Part shown: positions 29,574-38,408 of the stretch, piece after piece | How the letters are laid out: each line of letters starts with the position of its first letter | Numbering within the stretch: the first letter of the stretch is position 1 | DNA from: Frankiales bacterium | Lineage (GTDB): Bacteria; Actinomycetota; Actinomycetes; JAFAQI01 | Length of the DNA: 52,705 bases | NCBI GenBank assembly: GCA_025980465.1 | Contig: JAICXJ010000020.1 | Span: forward strand, 1-52,705 | Direction of reading: 5' to 3' | Translations under genes and position numbers: made by a program | The notes under the pieces: generated by a model | What the model saw: only the letters and a program-made list of their open reading frames with translations | Database searches by the model: none | Told to the model about the DNA's origin: nothing

Positions 29574-30109
29574 AGATCGGCGCCCATGATCGCGTAGGCC
29601 TCCGAGCTGCCGGGAAAGTAGAACCCGCAGAGCAAATCCACGAAACCCTGCGAGCGGTAGAGCGCGCGCGCCGGTGATTCGATGTCGGGGGTGGAGAGCA
29701 CGGCGTGGCTGGCGGTGGTTCGCCCGAGGACGTCGGTCAACAGCAGCCGCCCGAGTCCGTTGCCTTGATGGTCGGGAAGCACATGCAGCTCGGCGAGCTC
29801 GAAGCCATCGCGCAGCCATCGCTTCGTCGCCCCGCGACCCAGGGCACTGGCGACGATGTCGTGCCACCACTGACCGCTCGCACCCAGGTAGCCGTACCCG
29901 AAGCCGACGAGGGTCGATCGCCCGCCAGTACCGTCGTCATCGAAGGCGGCGGCGGCGAGAAAACCGCCGTACGACGTGTGACTGCCGATGATGTCGCGGC
30001 GTTGCAGGACCACCTCAGGCGAGCGATGCATGGCCGCGCCGTACACCGAGGCCGCCGCTGCCGCCAACGCCCGGAAGCGGCCCGCTTCCAGCTGCTCGAC
30101 CCTCGTCAC
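29570..30109 (-). CDS. GNAT-family N-acetyltransferase
   Basis: 179 residues. The acetyl-CoA-binding loop is LHVLPDHQGNGLGRLLL (about residues 107-123), with ALYRSQGFVDL near the end. The substrate is unknown. The GTG start overlaps the stop of the small upstream gene and its own stop overlaps the flavoprotein start, so translation is coupled on both sides. Confidence 0.85.
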   Translation of the reverse strand: MTRVEQLEAGRFRALAAAAASVYGAAMHRSPEVVLQRRDIIGSHTSYGGFLAAAAFDDDGTGGRSTLVGFGYGYLGASGQWWHDIVASALGRGATKRWLRDGFELAELHVLPDHQGNGLGRLLLTDVLGRTTASHAVLSTPDIESPARALYRSQGFVDLLCGFYFPGSSEAYAIMGADL

Positions 30110-30354
30110 GATGCCGCGGCGATATCAGCCGTGCGCCCACCGGTGAGCCGGATCAGTTCGTCGAAGTTCGTCAGGAAGACCCGGTGCGGTGTACCGGCCG
30201 AAGCCCAGACCACCTCGAAGGTCGCGACATCGGCGCGCAGCGCCGCCGCCACCCGCTCCGCGTTCGCGTGCACCGCCGGACGGTAACCCAACGGCGATCG
30301 TGCGGTGTCCAGGCCCGGTCCGGCGCGCCGGGCCGCAGTGAGTTGACGGATCAC
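30106..30354 (-). CDS. Small protein of unknown function, first gene behind the SOS box
   Basis: 82 residues from GTG 30354. Not recognised. RPAVHANAERVAAALRADVA suggests one helix, followed by FEVVWASAGTPHRVFLTNF, a likely beta pair. The start lies 7 nt after TACGTT, which itself lies inside a LexA box, so the transcript is probably leaderless and SOS-controlled. A frame running to 30471 crosses the operator and is rejected. It is coupled by GTGA to the GNAT gene. Confidence 0.6.
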   Translation of the reverse strand: MIRQLTAARRAGPGLDTARSPLGYRPAVHANAERVAAALRADVATFEVVWASAGTPHRVFLTNFDELIRLTGGRTADIAAAS

Positions 30355-30375
30355 CCTTTCGAACGTATGTTCGAA
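30343..30375 (+). promoter_or_regulatory. SOS (LexA) box over the HEPN-methyltransferase-dinB promoter
   Basis: TTCGAACGTATGTTCGAA (30358-30375) contains the Gram-positive LexA consensus CGAAC-N4-GTTCG without mismatch. On the plus strand TTGACG (30343-30348) and TATGTT (30366-30371) are 17 bp apart, so the -10 lies inside the operator. On the minus strand TACGTT inside the same box is positioned as -10 for the divergent small gene. Confidence 0.88.
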
Positions 30376-30460
30376 CCACGGACCGGACCTGCACCGAGGG
30401 AAGCGGCACACTCCGGTCCGTCCAGACAACCGGGCCGGTTCACGAGCGGAGGTGGCGGGG

Positions 30461-30922
30461 ATGGCGACCATGACGCTGGTGCGGCCTCCGCAGTCGCGGC
30501 AATCGAAGTCGCGGCCGGCCGCCGCGACCGGGGCCGACCGACTGATGCTCGGGGCGCGGCTCGCCCTCGCTGAGGCGGCGGCCGCGGCCGACGCCGGGGA
30601 GCGGTACGCCGCGGCGCACCTCGCCGCGCTGCGGGCGGCCGCGGCGATGCTGGCCCACCGCGCGCAGCCGACCGTGACTCGGTCGCGTCGACCGACCAGC
30701 GTCTGGGCGTTGCTGACCTCGGTCGCTCCCGACCTCGCCGAGTGGGCGGCCTACTTTGCCGCCGGCGCCAACAAGCGCGTCGCGGCCCAGTCGGGGATGC
30801 GCGGCGTGGTGAGCACTCGGGAGGCGGACGACTTGCTCCGCGACGTCACCGAGTTCCTCGGGCTGGTCGAGTCCGGACTGGGAATGCTGCCCATCGGCGG
30901 CCTCGACGCTCCGTTGATCTGA
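30461..30922 (+). CDS. SAV_6107-family HEPN-domain protein
   Basis: 153 residues, nearly all helical. ARLALAEAAAAADAGERYAA and APDLAEWAAYFAAGANKRVA match the actinobacterial family found next to DNA polymerase IV. RYAAAH has the R-x4-H spacing of HEPN ribonucleases but lies in the first half, so catalysis is doubtful. GGAGG 8 nt before ATG 30461 decides the start over GTG 30452. It is the first gene after the SOS promoter, which suggests a damage-response role. Confidence 0.8.
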   Translation: MATMTLVRPPQSRQSKSRPAAATGADRLMLGARLALAEAAAAADAGERYAAAHLAALRAAAAMLAHRAQPTVTRSRRPTSVWALLTSVAPDLAEWAAYFAAGANKRVAAQSGMRGVVSTREADDLLRDVTEFLGLVESGLGMLPIGGLDAPLI

Positions 30923-30935
30923 GCCATGCACCCCC

Positions 30936-30941
30936 TACGCT
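30936..30941 (+). promoter_or_regulatory. Putative internal -10 element before the methyltransferase
   Basis: TACGCT ends 7 nt before the ATG at 30949, with no ribosome-binding site. It could give a second, LexA-independent leaderless transcript of methyltransferase and dinB. Confidence 0.35.
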
Positions 30942-30948
30942 GACCGGC

Positions 30949-31701
30949 ATGGCCGCCGACCGCAGGACGCCACGGACGGCGGCGCGGACAGCAGTCGTCT
31001 GGGACGTCCTTCGCGTGACGCTCGCCGAACAAGCCAGCCAGGTCGGCGCCCTTCAGATCCTCGACATCGGTGGCGGCACCGGCGGTTTCGCGGTCCCGCT
31101 CGCTGAGCTCGGTTACCGGGTCACTGTGGTCGATCCCAGTCCGGACTCTCTCGCCGCCTTGGAGCGGCGGGCGGCGGAGTCCGGGGCTGCCGCGCTCATC
31201 CAGGGACTCCAGGGTGACGCCGTCGGGGTGGTGGACCTGGTCGGTGCCGACAGTGTGGACGCCGTGATCTGCCACAGCGTGCTGGAAGTCGTCGATGATC
31301 CCGCCGATGCGCTTGGCGCGATCGCCGGCGTCCTCCGGGCAGGCGGAGTGGCCAGCATTCTCGCAGCCAACCGGGTCGGCGCCACCATCGCGTGGGTGTC
31401 GGCCGGCCGGCTCGCCGAGGCCCGCGAGCTGATTGCCAGTGCGGACGGCACCCTCGCGGCAGGTGACCCGCTGCGCCGCCGCTTCACGCTGTCCGGGTTG
31501 CGTGATCTGATCGCAGCGGCCGGGCTGACGCCACGTAGCTCGCACGGCGTCCGAGTCTTCGCCGATCATGCGCCGCAGTCGTTGCTCGACATCGACCCGC
31601 AGGCCCTCGACGATCTCATCGCACTCGAACACGCCGCCGCGGAAGATCCGGCGTACGTCGCCGTGGCCAGCTCGTTGCACGTTCTCGCGGACAACCGGTG
31701 A
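30949..31701 (+). CDS. Class I SAM-dependent methyltransferase
   Basis: 250 residues. Motif I is ILDIGGGTGGFAVPLAELG, the acidic end of strand 2 is VVDPS, and VDAVICHSVLEVVDDP is motif IV. The C-terminal third (FTLSGLRDLIAAAGL, ALEHAAAEDPAY) resembles small-molecule or tRNA-modifying enzymes of the SmtA/CmoM type. Target unknown. It shares its last bases with the dinB start (GTGA), so it is translated together with a DNA polymerase. Confidence 0.85.
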   Translation: MAADRRTPRTAARTAVVWDVLRVTLAEQASQVGALQILDIGGGTGGFAVPLAELGYRVTVVDPSPDSLAALERRAAESGAAALIQGLQGDAVGVVDLVGADSVDAVICHSVLEVVDDPADALGAIAGVLRAGGVASILAANRVGATIAWVSAGRLAEARELIASADGTLAAGDPLRRRFTLSGLRDLIAAAGLTPRSSHGVRVFADHAPQSLLDIDPQALDDLIALEHAAAEDPAYVAVASSLHVLADNR

Positions 31702-32945
31702 GCCGCAAGCAGCTCGTCCGCAGCAAGGAGCTGCCCGAGCTGCCCGGCGACGACAGCGGTTGCACGATCCTGCACGCGGACATGGATGCGTTCTTTGCCA
31801 GCGTGGAACTTCGGCGGCAGCCCGAGCTGCGCGGCCGGCCGGTCGCGGTCGGCCATCCCGGCGGCCGCGGCGTCGTGCTCGCCGCGACATACGAAGCCAG
31901 GACATTTGGCATCTATAGCGCTATGCCGATGTCGCGCGCCATGCGGCAGTGCGGCGGGCTGGTCGTCGTCCCGCCGGATCACGCGAGCTATTCAGAGGCC
32001 TCGAAGCAAGTCATGGCGATCTTGCGCTCGATCACACCGGAGGTGCAGCCGCTCTCACTCGACGAGGCGTTCCTCGATGTCGCGGGCGCGCAGCGTCGGC
32101 TCGGCACGCCGCGCCAGATCGCGAAGCAGATCAGATCGCAGATCGCGGACGAGCTCGACTTGCCGTGTTCGGTGGGTGTCGCCAGCACGAAGTTCGTCGC
32201 CAAGCTCGCCTCTTCGCAGGCCAAGCCAAACGGCTTGCTGGTGGTGCCGCGGGAATCGGTCATCGCCTTCCTGCATCCGCTGCCGATCGGTGCACTGTGG
32301 GGCGTCGGCGAGCGCACCGAGGAAGCACTCGCGCGGATCGGAATGCGCACCATCGCCGATATCGCGCACACCGACGTCTCGACTTTGGTCAACGCGGTCG
32401 GCAAGGCGGCCGGTGCTCACCTTCACGCGTTGGCCTGGGGCCGCGACGCACGCCCGGTGGTCACCGACGAGCCGGACCGCAGCATCGGGTCGGAGGAGAC
32501 CTTCGCCCGCGACATCGCCGATCGCGGCGCCATCGTCCGCGAGCTGTTGCGACTCTCGGAGCGCTGTGCTGAGCGATTGCGAGCCGGCGGGTTGGTCGCC
32601 CGAACTGCCAGCATCAAGATCCGGTTCGCCGACTTCACCACCATCACGCGATCCCGCACCCTTCCCGAGCCGACCGACGTCGCCCAGGTCATCTACGACA
32701 CGAGTTGTCGCCTGTACGACGCGCTTGGCATCGACGGCTCACCGCTGCGTCTGGTCGGCGTTCGCATGGAAGGGTTGGCAGCCGCCCGCTCGACGCCGCA
32801 GCAGCTGACGATCGCGGGTGAGCAAGAGGAGTGGCGGGCCGCGGAGCAGGCGGTTGATCAGGTGACGGCCCGCTTCGGTCGCGGGGCCGTGCGGCCGGCC
32901 GCCCTCGTCGACCGATCGGGGTCGGGAGGTAGCCCGAACACCTAG
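31698..32945 (+). CDS. dinB: DNA polymerase IV (Y family)
   Basis: 415 residues, error-prone translesion polymerase. Catalytic acidic residues are seen in HADMDAFFASVE (Asp28) and SLDEAFLDV (Asp122, Glu123). CSVGVASTKFVAKLAS and the helix-hairpin-helix region LWGVGERTEEALARIG follow. The little-finger domain ends near residue 375. A canonical QLxLF beta-clamp motif is not obvious; QQLTIAG near residue 366 may replace it. It is the third gene of the operon behind the SOS box. Confidence 0.95.
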   Translation: MSRKQLVRSKELPELPGDDSGCTILHADMDAFFASVELRRQPELRGRPVAVGHPGGRGVVLAATYEARTFGIYSAMPMSRAMRQCGGLVVVPPDHASYSEASKQVMAILRSITPEVQPLSLDEAFLDVAGAQRRLGTPRQIAKQIRSQIADELDLPCSVGVASTKFVAKLASSQAKPNGLLVVPRESVIAFLHPLPIGALWGVGERTEEALARIGMRTIADIAHTDVSTLVNAVGKAAGAHLHALAWGRDARPVVTDEPDRSIGSEETFARDIADRGAIVRELLRLSERCAERLRAGGLVARTASIKIRFADFTTITRSRTLPEPTDVAQVIYDTSCRLYDALGIDGSPLRLVGVRMEGLAAARSTPQQLTIAGEQEEWRAAEQAVDQVTARFGRGAVRPAALVDRSGSGGSPNT

Positions 32946-32971
32946 CACGCTCCGCGTGCCGCGCCGTATCC

Positions 32972-32989
32972 TGAACTCACGCGAGTTCA
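32972..32989. repeat. Perfect 7-bp inverted repeat before the DUF3040 gene
   Basis: TGAACTC-ACGC-GAGTTCA is a perfect palindrome with a 4-bp spacer. It lies just after a TATCCT hexamer (32966-32971), where transcription of the DUF3040 gene could begin. It is not a LexA site because the GAAC/GTTC halves are 8 bp apart. Confidence 0.6.
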
Positions 32990-33049
32990 TCCGGAGCCCG
33001 CGGCCCGTCCGGTGACCGAAGCCCGCGATGAGGTTGGCGAGGAGGCGTC

Positions 33050-33445
33050 GTGCCGCTCTCTGATCATGAGCAGCGTCTGCTCGAGCAGATCGAGCAGGCG
33101 TTGTACGACGAGGACCCGAAGTTTGCTCGCCTGTATCGCGGCACGAACGTCCGCAGTCACTACCGCCGACGGGTGTTTCGTGCGATCGCCGGCCTTGTCA
33201 TCGGACTCGGGCTGTTGCTTGCCGGAGTCATCGTTCCGCTGATTCCCCTCGGCGTTGCCGGTTTCGTGGTCATGCTTGCCGCGGTCACATTCGGCATGGC
33301 GTCCTGGCAGCGCATGACCGGCCATCGGATGGCAACGTCCAACGAGGCCGGTCGACCTCGCCGGCCCCGCGGGCCGAAGCCGGCTCGGCGGTCAGTGGTG
33401 CAGCGCCTTGAACAGCGCTGGCAGCGCCGACAGGACGACCGTTAG
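33050..33445 (+). CDS. DUF3040 membrane protein
   Basis: 131 residues. MPLSDHEQRLLEQIEQALYDEDPKFA is the diagnostic DUF3040 start. Two transmembrane helices (about residues 45-65 and 68-88) and a basic C-terminal tail follow. The GTG start follows GAGGAGGCGTC. Such genes often lie between dinB and mraZ in actinomycetes, as here. Function unknown. Its end overlaps the convergent transglutaminase gene by 4 bp. Confidence 0.9.
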   Translation: MPLSDHEQRLLEQIEQALYDEDPKFARLYRGTNVRSHYRRRVFRAIAGLVIGLGLLLAGVIVPLIPLGVAGFVVMLAAVTFGMASWQRMTGHRMATSNEAGRPRRPRGPKPARRSVVQRLEQRWQRRQDDR

Positions 33446-35793
33446 CCGTTCCGCCTCAGTCGCCGGTTGAGTTGGCGCGCTGCACTGCTCGGTGCCCGCT
33501 CCAGCCACTCGATCCGATCCGCGACGAGGGACAGTCTCGAACGAAGCATCATCCGGGTCGATCTCGGAAGCACGACGACGAGCAATCGAGCGCGACGGCT
33601 GTGGTCTCGAGCCAGCGCCGCCCGCACCGTCTCCGTCTCCCGCCGCAGATCGGCGGTGATCGGTCGCGGCGTTGCGGCGTACCGGTCCTGTTCCTCGGCG
33701 CGGGTGAGAGTTGCCAGTGACTGCTCGACCCCGTCGGCGGGTCCGGTCCAGCCGACGAGGGCGGCGGCCAGGGTGCGAGGCGTGCCCGCGTCGTCCCACG
33801 GCGCGCCGATGTCGATGGCGCTGTCCCGCAGCTCGGCCCAGGCGGCGTCGATGGCGCCGAAGTCCTCACGAAGCCGGCGCCAGCGCCGCCGCCGGACTGT
33901 CCAGCGGATCACTCCTGGCGCCGCAACGGCCGCGACGATGAGGACGGCTGCGATCAGCGCCAGCAGGAGCGCGAGCCGGACGCCACCTCCGGAGCCGGTG
34001 GCCTGACCGCTGGCTCCGAGGCCACGCTGAAGCAGCTGACCCTTGTCGCCGCTGGGTTGCGGCGTCGGCTTGATGGTCGGAAGCGAGCCGCCCTTGGTCT
34101 TGGTCGAGTGTGCGCGCGCCCTTGCGTAGGACGGAGTCTGCGCCTGCCCGTCCCGACGCGGGGTCGGCTCGAAGGCCAGCCAGCCGTACTTCGGGAACCA
34201 CAGCTCTGGCCAGGTGTGTGCGTCATGGCTCGTCACCAGGTAGCTGCCGTTCGGCTGTCGGGTGCCTGCGGTGAACCCCACAGCGACCCGTGACGGGATC
34301 CCGCTCAGGCGTGCCATCACCGCCATCGCGGTCGCGAACTGCGGGCAGAAGCCGCGATGAGTGCGGAACAGGAAGTCGCCGAGCGGATCCGGGCCGTTGT
34401 CGGTGTGAATATTCGTGTCGTAGGTGAAGGCGTTGCTGGTCAGGTAGTGCTGGATGTCGAGAGCCACGTCGTAGTTGCTGCTCGCTTTCGACGTCAGATG
34501 CTGAGTCAGCGCCTTGACCCGCGGCGAGACATTCGGCGTCAGCAGGTCGAGCTGCAACTGGCCGACACTTGGCCCGTCCGCGGCGAGTTCGGCCGGGGTG
34601 GGCAGGTTCGGTGAGCTGACCACCGTGTAGGTGCTTCCAGCGGTTGTCGTGCTCGCCGAGAAGACGGTCGCCGTCGCCGGGTCGTAGCGCCAGTCGCCGG
34701 CAATTGCGACGTGGACGGCGGTGGTCGGCATCGGCAACCAGCGAAACGGAAACGCCTTGCTGAACGCGACCCGGGTCGTGATGTTCGTCGCCGACGGCTG
34801 GGATACGCCGAGCCCATTGGTCACCCGCGCGCTCTCGGGCGCCCGCAACTCGGTCGCTGAGAAGGCGCCGTTGCTGTAGCTGTCGAGCGACGTGAGCCGC
34901 AGGTATCCCGGGTCGTGTGTGGTCGAGGTGTAGGTCAGGATCGGCGCTGTGACCTGGTTGTGCAGCGAGCTCCCGACGAAGATGAACGGGTCGAACGTGT
35001 GCACGTTGCCACCGCCACTGCCACTGCCGCCACCGCCGCTGTGATGGTGACCGATGCCGGAGTGCAGTCCGGGGATCACCAGCGGTACGAGGACGCTGAC
35101 GCCGAGTGCCGCCGCGCCGACCCGGCGGCCCAGCGCAGCGGGAGGCGGCGCGGTGGCAGGGTCGGTCGACCACGCCGAAGCAGGTCGCGCTTGTCGGCCG
35201 CTTCCCACCGCCGCACCCCACCTGGTGACCCGCTCGCGGTTGTCGGTGTAGAGCAGCAGCAGGTATCCGACCGAGGCGACGATGAACCCGATCACGTTGA
35301 CGCCGGCCCGACCGCTCGCCGCGCAGATCGTGAAAAGGGCGAGGAGCGGCAGTCCCGCCAGCGCGGCGCGACGCAAGGTCACGGCGAGCAGATCTACGAC
35401 CAATGCAACTGCGGCCACCCCAACAACGGTGAGCAGGACGAGTCCCTTATGGGTGGGCACCGGCGTCGGAAGCTTGTGGATGTCGGTGAAGCCGTGCCGG
35501 GCGAGCCGCCCGAGGTGTTGCACTGCGGCGCGTCCGGGGATGAAGCCGAACCTCGCCTGCTGGTGGGCGTCTAGTGCCGTGACCCACAGCAGTACGGCGA
35601 TGGCGGCGGATAACGGTTCAAGAGCGGACGGCAGCGGCGACCATCGGATCAGCGCACACGCGCCGGACACCAGCAGGACCGCGCCGATGACCGGCACCGC
35701 CCAGGCCGAGGATGAATACACCGACGCCAACGACATCGCCGCGGCGATCGTCGCGATCGCGGCGTAGATCGTGAGTCGAAGCGACGCGCTCAT
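33442..35793 (-). CDS. Transglutaminase-like membrane protein (TgpA/DUF3488 type)
   Basis: 783 residues. About six N-terminal membrane helices form the DUF3488 part. A large external part (residues ~230-600) holds the transglutaminase-like core: Cys in RTHRGFCPQFATAMAVMARL, His in VTSHDAHTWPELWF and an acidic residue in GWLAFEPTPR. A last helix (GGVRLALLLALIAAVLIVAAV) leads to a cytoplasmic DUF4129-like tail. It is the third gene of a MoxR-DUF58-transglutaminase operon. The substrate is unknown. ATG 35793 is chosen; ATG 35859 overlaps DUF58 and has no ribosome-binding site. Confidence 0.88.
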   Translation of the reverse strand: MSASLRLTIYAAIATIAAAMSLASVYSSSAWAVPVIGAVLLVSGACALIRWSPLPSALEPLSAAIAVLLWVTALDAHQQARFGFIPGRAAVQHLGRLARHGFTDIHKLPTPVPTHKGLVLLTVVGVAAVALVVDLLAVTLRRAALAGLPLLALFTICAASGRAGVNVIGFIVASVGYLLLLYTDNRERVTRWGAAVGSGRQARPASAWSTDPATAPPPAALGRRVGAAALGVSVLVPLVIPGLHSGIGHHHSGGGGSGSGGGNVHTFDPFIFVGSSLHNQVTAPILTYTSTTHDPGYLRLTSLDSYSNGAFSATELRAPESARVTNGLGVSQPSATNITTRVAFSKAFPFRWLPMPTTAVHVAIAGDWRYDPATATVFSASTTTAGSTYTVVSSPNLPTPAELAADGPSVGQLQLDLLTPNVSPRVKALTQHLTSKASSNYDVALDIQHYLTSNAFTYDTNIHTDNGPDPLGDFLFRTHRGFCPQFATAMAVMARLSGIPSRVAVGFTAGTRQPNGSYLVTSHDAHTWPELWFPKYGWLAFEPTPRRDGQAQTPSYARARAHSTKTKGGSLPTIKPTPQPSGDKGQLLQRGLGASGQATGSGGGVRLALLLALIAAVLIVAAVAAPGVIRWTVRRRRWRRLREDFGAIDAAWAELRDSAIDIGAPWDDAGTPRTLAAALVGWTGPADGVEQSLATLTRAEEQDRYAATPRPITADLRRETETVRAALARDHSRRARLLVVVLPRSTRMMLRSRLSLVADRIEWLERAPSSAARQLNRRLRRNG

Positions 35794-35848
35794 ACGTCCG
35801 CCACCCCACCCGCCACCCAGGAGCGGTGCGATCGCCGTCGGCGCTCGC

Positions 35849-37183
35849 TCACGCCACATCCAGAGGCTCGGGTTGGCGCGCGCGCTGGGTGTCGGGTGAT
35901 CCGGCGTCGTCGGGAAGGTCGACCGGGATGCCGGTCACCCCGGCCCACAGGTCGGTCAGCGAGGCGCCGCGCTTGACGTCGAGCACCTTCCAGCCGGCGC
36001 CGACCAACATCGCGATTGCGCGAGACCGCACCGCGGCGGCCTCACCGCGGCTGGGCACCTCGTGGTTCGCCCAGCCGTCGACGTCGAGCATGAAAACGAT
36101 TCCGGTCGACCGTTCGCCGTCCCGGAGCCGGGCGAGCCGTTCGGCATCGTCGGCGCTCAGGTTTCCGACCACCGCGATCATCAGACCCTCGCCGCCTTGC
36201 CGCCGCGCAGCGTCAACGCCGGTGTGCAGGCTGCGAGCCGTCGAGGGGGTGAGGACGGCCAGGACGTCGAGCAGCGCGCCGTCGAAACCGCCGCCCATGC
36301 CGGCCGACGACACCTCGCTGCCGCTGTCGGTGACCATGCGGATCTCGAACCCTCGTTGCGCGAGGTGCAGCGAGACCGACGCGGCGGCGGAGATAGCCCA
36401 CTCGAGCGACGAGGTCGGACCATCGCCTCGGTGGGCAATTGCTCGAGCGTCGAGCAGGACCGCGGCGCGACTCTGCCATGGTTGTTCTTCACGCCGTACC
36501 GTCAGCTCGCCGCGACGGGCAGTGGTGCGCCAGTGAATCCGGCGCAGGTCGTCGCCGTGGCGGTACTCCCGGGTTGCGACATCGTCGTCGCCGTGGGTCG
36601 AGACCGAGCGGTTGGTGCTGTGGCCGGCCCCGCCCCACTCGCCGGTGAGCGTCGTCTCCGGCAGCGTCACGACCTGCGGGGTCACGACGAGGGTGTCGAT
36701 GGTGGTGAACGCCCTCGGTAGCTCGCACAGACCAAACGGATCCATCAGTCGCACCGTCACCGGTCCGACCTGATACCGACCCCGGATCTCGCCACTGATG
36801 TGGTAGCCGACGTCCACCGGGTGACGTGGAGCGAGCCGATCGAGGACGACACGCGGTCGCCCGCCGAGCAGGTACGGGATGGTGTCCTCGATCAGCAGCA
36901 GTCCGGTGGGCAGTCGGGACACGTTCTCGATGCGCAGCACGGCTCGGGATCGGCTACCGGCCGCCAGCCGCGCTGGGTCGAGCCGGCGGGAGCAGGTCAG
37001 CCGGAACCGGGTGCGGATCGCGAAACCGACGGCGATCAGGGGGAGTGCGATCAGCAGCGCGGCGATCCGCAGCAGGTCCTGCTCCCGAAGGATCAGTGCG
37101 GCAAGGGCCGCGGTGAGCCCGGCCGCCAGCATGCACCGACCTCGAAGCGTGAGTGATCGAAGGGCAGTGCGGAGCTTCGTCAT
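35849..37183 (-). CDS. DUF58 (von Willebrand A-like) protein
   Basis: 444 residues. Two N-terminal membrane helices are followed by a beta domain. The DUF58 hallmark REYRHGDDLRRIHWRTTARRGELTVRREE lies near residues 208-236. A vWA-like C-terminal half follows. The protein partners MoxR ATPases as an adaptor in assembly or activation of secreted or membrane complexes (family knowledge). It starts 33 bp after moxR ends. Confidence 0.9.
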   Translation of the reverse strand: MTKLRTALRSLTLRGRCMLAAGLTAALAALILREQDLLRIAALLIALPLIAVGFAIRTRFRLTCSRRLDPARLAAGSRSRAVLRIENVSRLPTGLLLIEDTIPYLLGGRPRVVLDRLAPRHPVDVGYHISGEIRGRYQVGPVTVRLMDPFGLCELPRAFTTIDTLVVTPQVVTLPETTLTGEWGGAGHSTNRSVSTHGDDDVATREYRHGDDLRRIHWRTTARRGELTVRREEQPWQSRAAVLLDARAIAHRGDGPTSSLEWAISAAASVSLHLAQRGFEIRMVTDSGSEVSSAGMGGGFDGALLDVLAVLTPSTARSLHTGVDAARRQGGEGLMIAVVGNLSADDAERLARLRDGERSTGIVFMLDVDGWANHEVPSRGEAAAVRSRAIAMLVGAGWKVLDVKRGASLTDLWAGVTGIPVDLPDDAGSPDTQRARQPEPLDVA

Positions 37184-37216
37184 CGCAGCCGGTTCGGATG
37201 GAGCATGGTCGGCCGG

Positions 37217-38218
37217 CTAGGCAGGTCGTCGGGACGCCGGTGCCGGGACCGGGACGCTCGCGATGATGTCGGCGACCACCGCAGGCGCCGACCGGCGAGC
37301 GATCTGGGCATCGGCGGACAGCAGCAGCCGGTGGGCGAGGACCGGCTCGGCGAGCGCCTGCAGATCGTCGGGAAGCACGTACTCGCGGTCTTCCAGCGCG
37401 GCGACCGCGCGGGCCGCGCGCAGCAGGTGCAGCGTGGCCCGAGGCGAGGCCCCAAGTCGCAGGTCCGGATGCTGGCGGGTCGCCGTGACCAGATCGACGG
37501 CGTAGCGCCGCACGCTGTCCGCAACGTGGATCCGGCGTACTGCCGCAATCATTTTTGCGACCTCGAGGTCGTCGGCGACCGGCTCGAGGTCCTCCAGTGG
37601 GGCGCCGCCGCCGTGGCTGTCGAGCATCTCCAGTTCGGCATCGACCGCCGGATATCCGAGCGCGATCCGCGCCGTGAACCGGTCGCGTTGCGCCTCGGGC
37701 AACGGGTAGGTCCCCTCCATCTCGATCGGATTCTGGGTGGCGATGACCATGAACGGCGGATCGAGCAGGTACGTGACCCCGTCGACGGTGACTTGACGCT
37801 CTTCCATGCATTCCAGCAGGGCTGACTGGGTCTTGGGGGAGGCCCGGTTGATCTCGTCGCCGACCACGATGTTGGCGAAGATCGCGCCCGGCCGGAACTC
37901 GAATTCTCGGGTGTTCTGGTTGTAGACCGACACGCCGGTGATGTCGCTCGGGAGCAGATCGGGGGTGAACTGGACCCGGCGCACCGAGCAGTTGATCGCC
38001 CGGGCGAGCGCCTTGGCGAGCATCGTCTTGCCGACGCCGGGCACGTCCTCGACCAACAGGTGCCCCTCGGCGAGCAGGACGGCCACCGCGAGCCGCACCT
38101 GAGCCGATTTGCCCTCGATGACGGTCTCGACGGCGGTCGAGATGCGGCCACCGGCGGCGGCAACTGCCCGCACTTCGGTCTCCGCGGCCGACCCCTTGCG
38201 GGTGGATGAGCCCGCCAC
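37217..38218 (-). CDS. MoxR-family AAA+ ATPase
   Basis: 333 residues, chaperone-like ATPase. Walker A is EDVPGVGKTMLAKALA, Walker B is IVVGDEINRASPKTQSALLECMEE and the sensor region is VIATQNPIEMEGTYPLPEAQRDRF. GTG 38218 is chosen because AAGGAGG precedes it and it gives the usual family length; an in-frame GTG at 38332 adds 38 poorly conserved residues. It is the first gene of the operon with DUF58 and the transglutaminase, divergent from mraZ. Confidence 0.92.
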   Translation of the reverse strand: MAGSSTRKGSAAETEVRAVAAAGGRISTAVETVIEGKSAQVRLAVAVLLAEGHLLVEDVPGVGKTMLAKALARAINCSVRRVQFTPDLLPSDITGVSVYNQNTREFEFRPGAIFANIVVGDEINRASPKTQSALLECMEERQVTVDGVTYLLDPPFMVIATQNPIEMEGTYPLPEAQRDRFTARIALGYPAVDAELEMLDSHGGGAPLEDLEPVADDLEVAKMIAAVRRIHVADSVRRYAVDLVTATRQHPDLRLGASPRATLHLLRAARAVAALEDREYVLPDDLQALAEPVLAHRLLLSADAQIARRSAPAVVADIIASVPVPAPASRRPA

Positions 38219-38408
38219 CGCACCTCCTTGCCGATGGCCGTCAGCAGCCACCGCTTGCTGGGTGAGCAACTCGGCCAAGTCTCGCACTACACGTGCCGCT
38301 TCGTCGCCGGGTTCGAGATCACGGTTCGGCACCCAGATTCAGCGACGGCTTTGCACAGGTTCAGAGGTTCAGAGGGAGCGCGGGTGGAGTGACCTTCGGC
38401 CGATGTGG

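Noticed and set aside
30358-30378. GTTCGAA, resembling a tRNA T-arm
   Set aside because: No acceptor or anticodon stems fit around it, and the bases are explained fully by the LexA box.
30452-30460. GTG 30452 as start of the HEPN gene
   Set aside because: It lies within the ribosome-binding region GGAGGTGG, which is properly spaced for ATG 30461.
32946-32962. Terminator after dinB (GCACG/CGTGC stem)
   Set aside because: Only 5 bp and no T run follows, so it is too weak to call.
32972-32989. Palindrome as a second SOS box
   Set aside because: The GAAC and GTTC halves are 8 bp apart, not 4 as LexA of Gram-positive bacteria needs.
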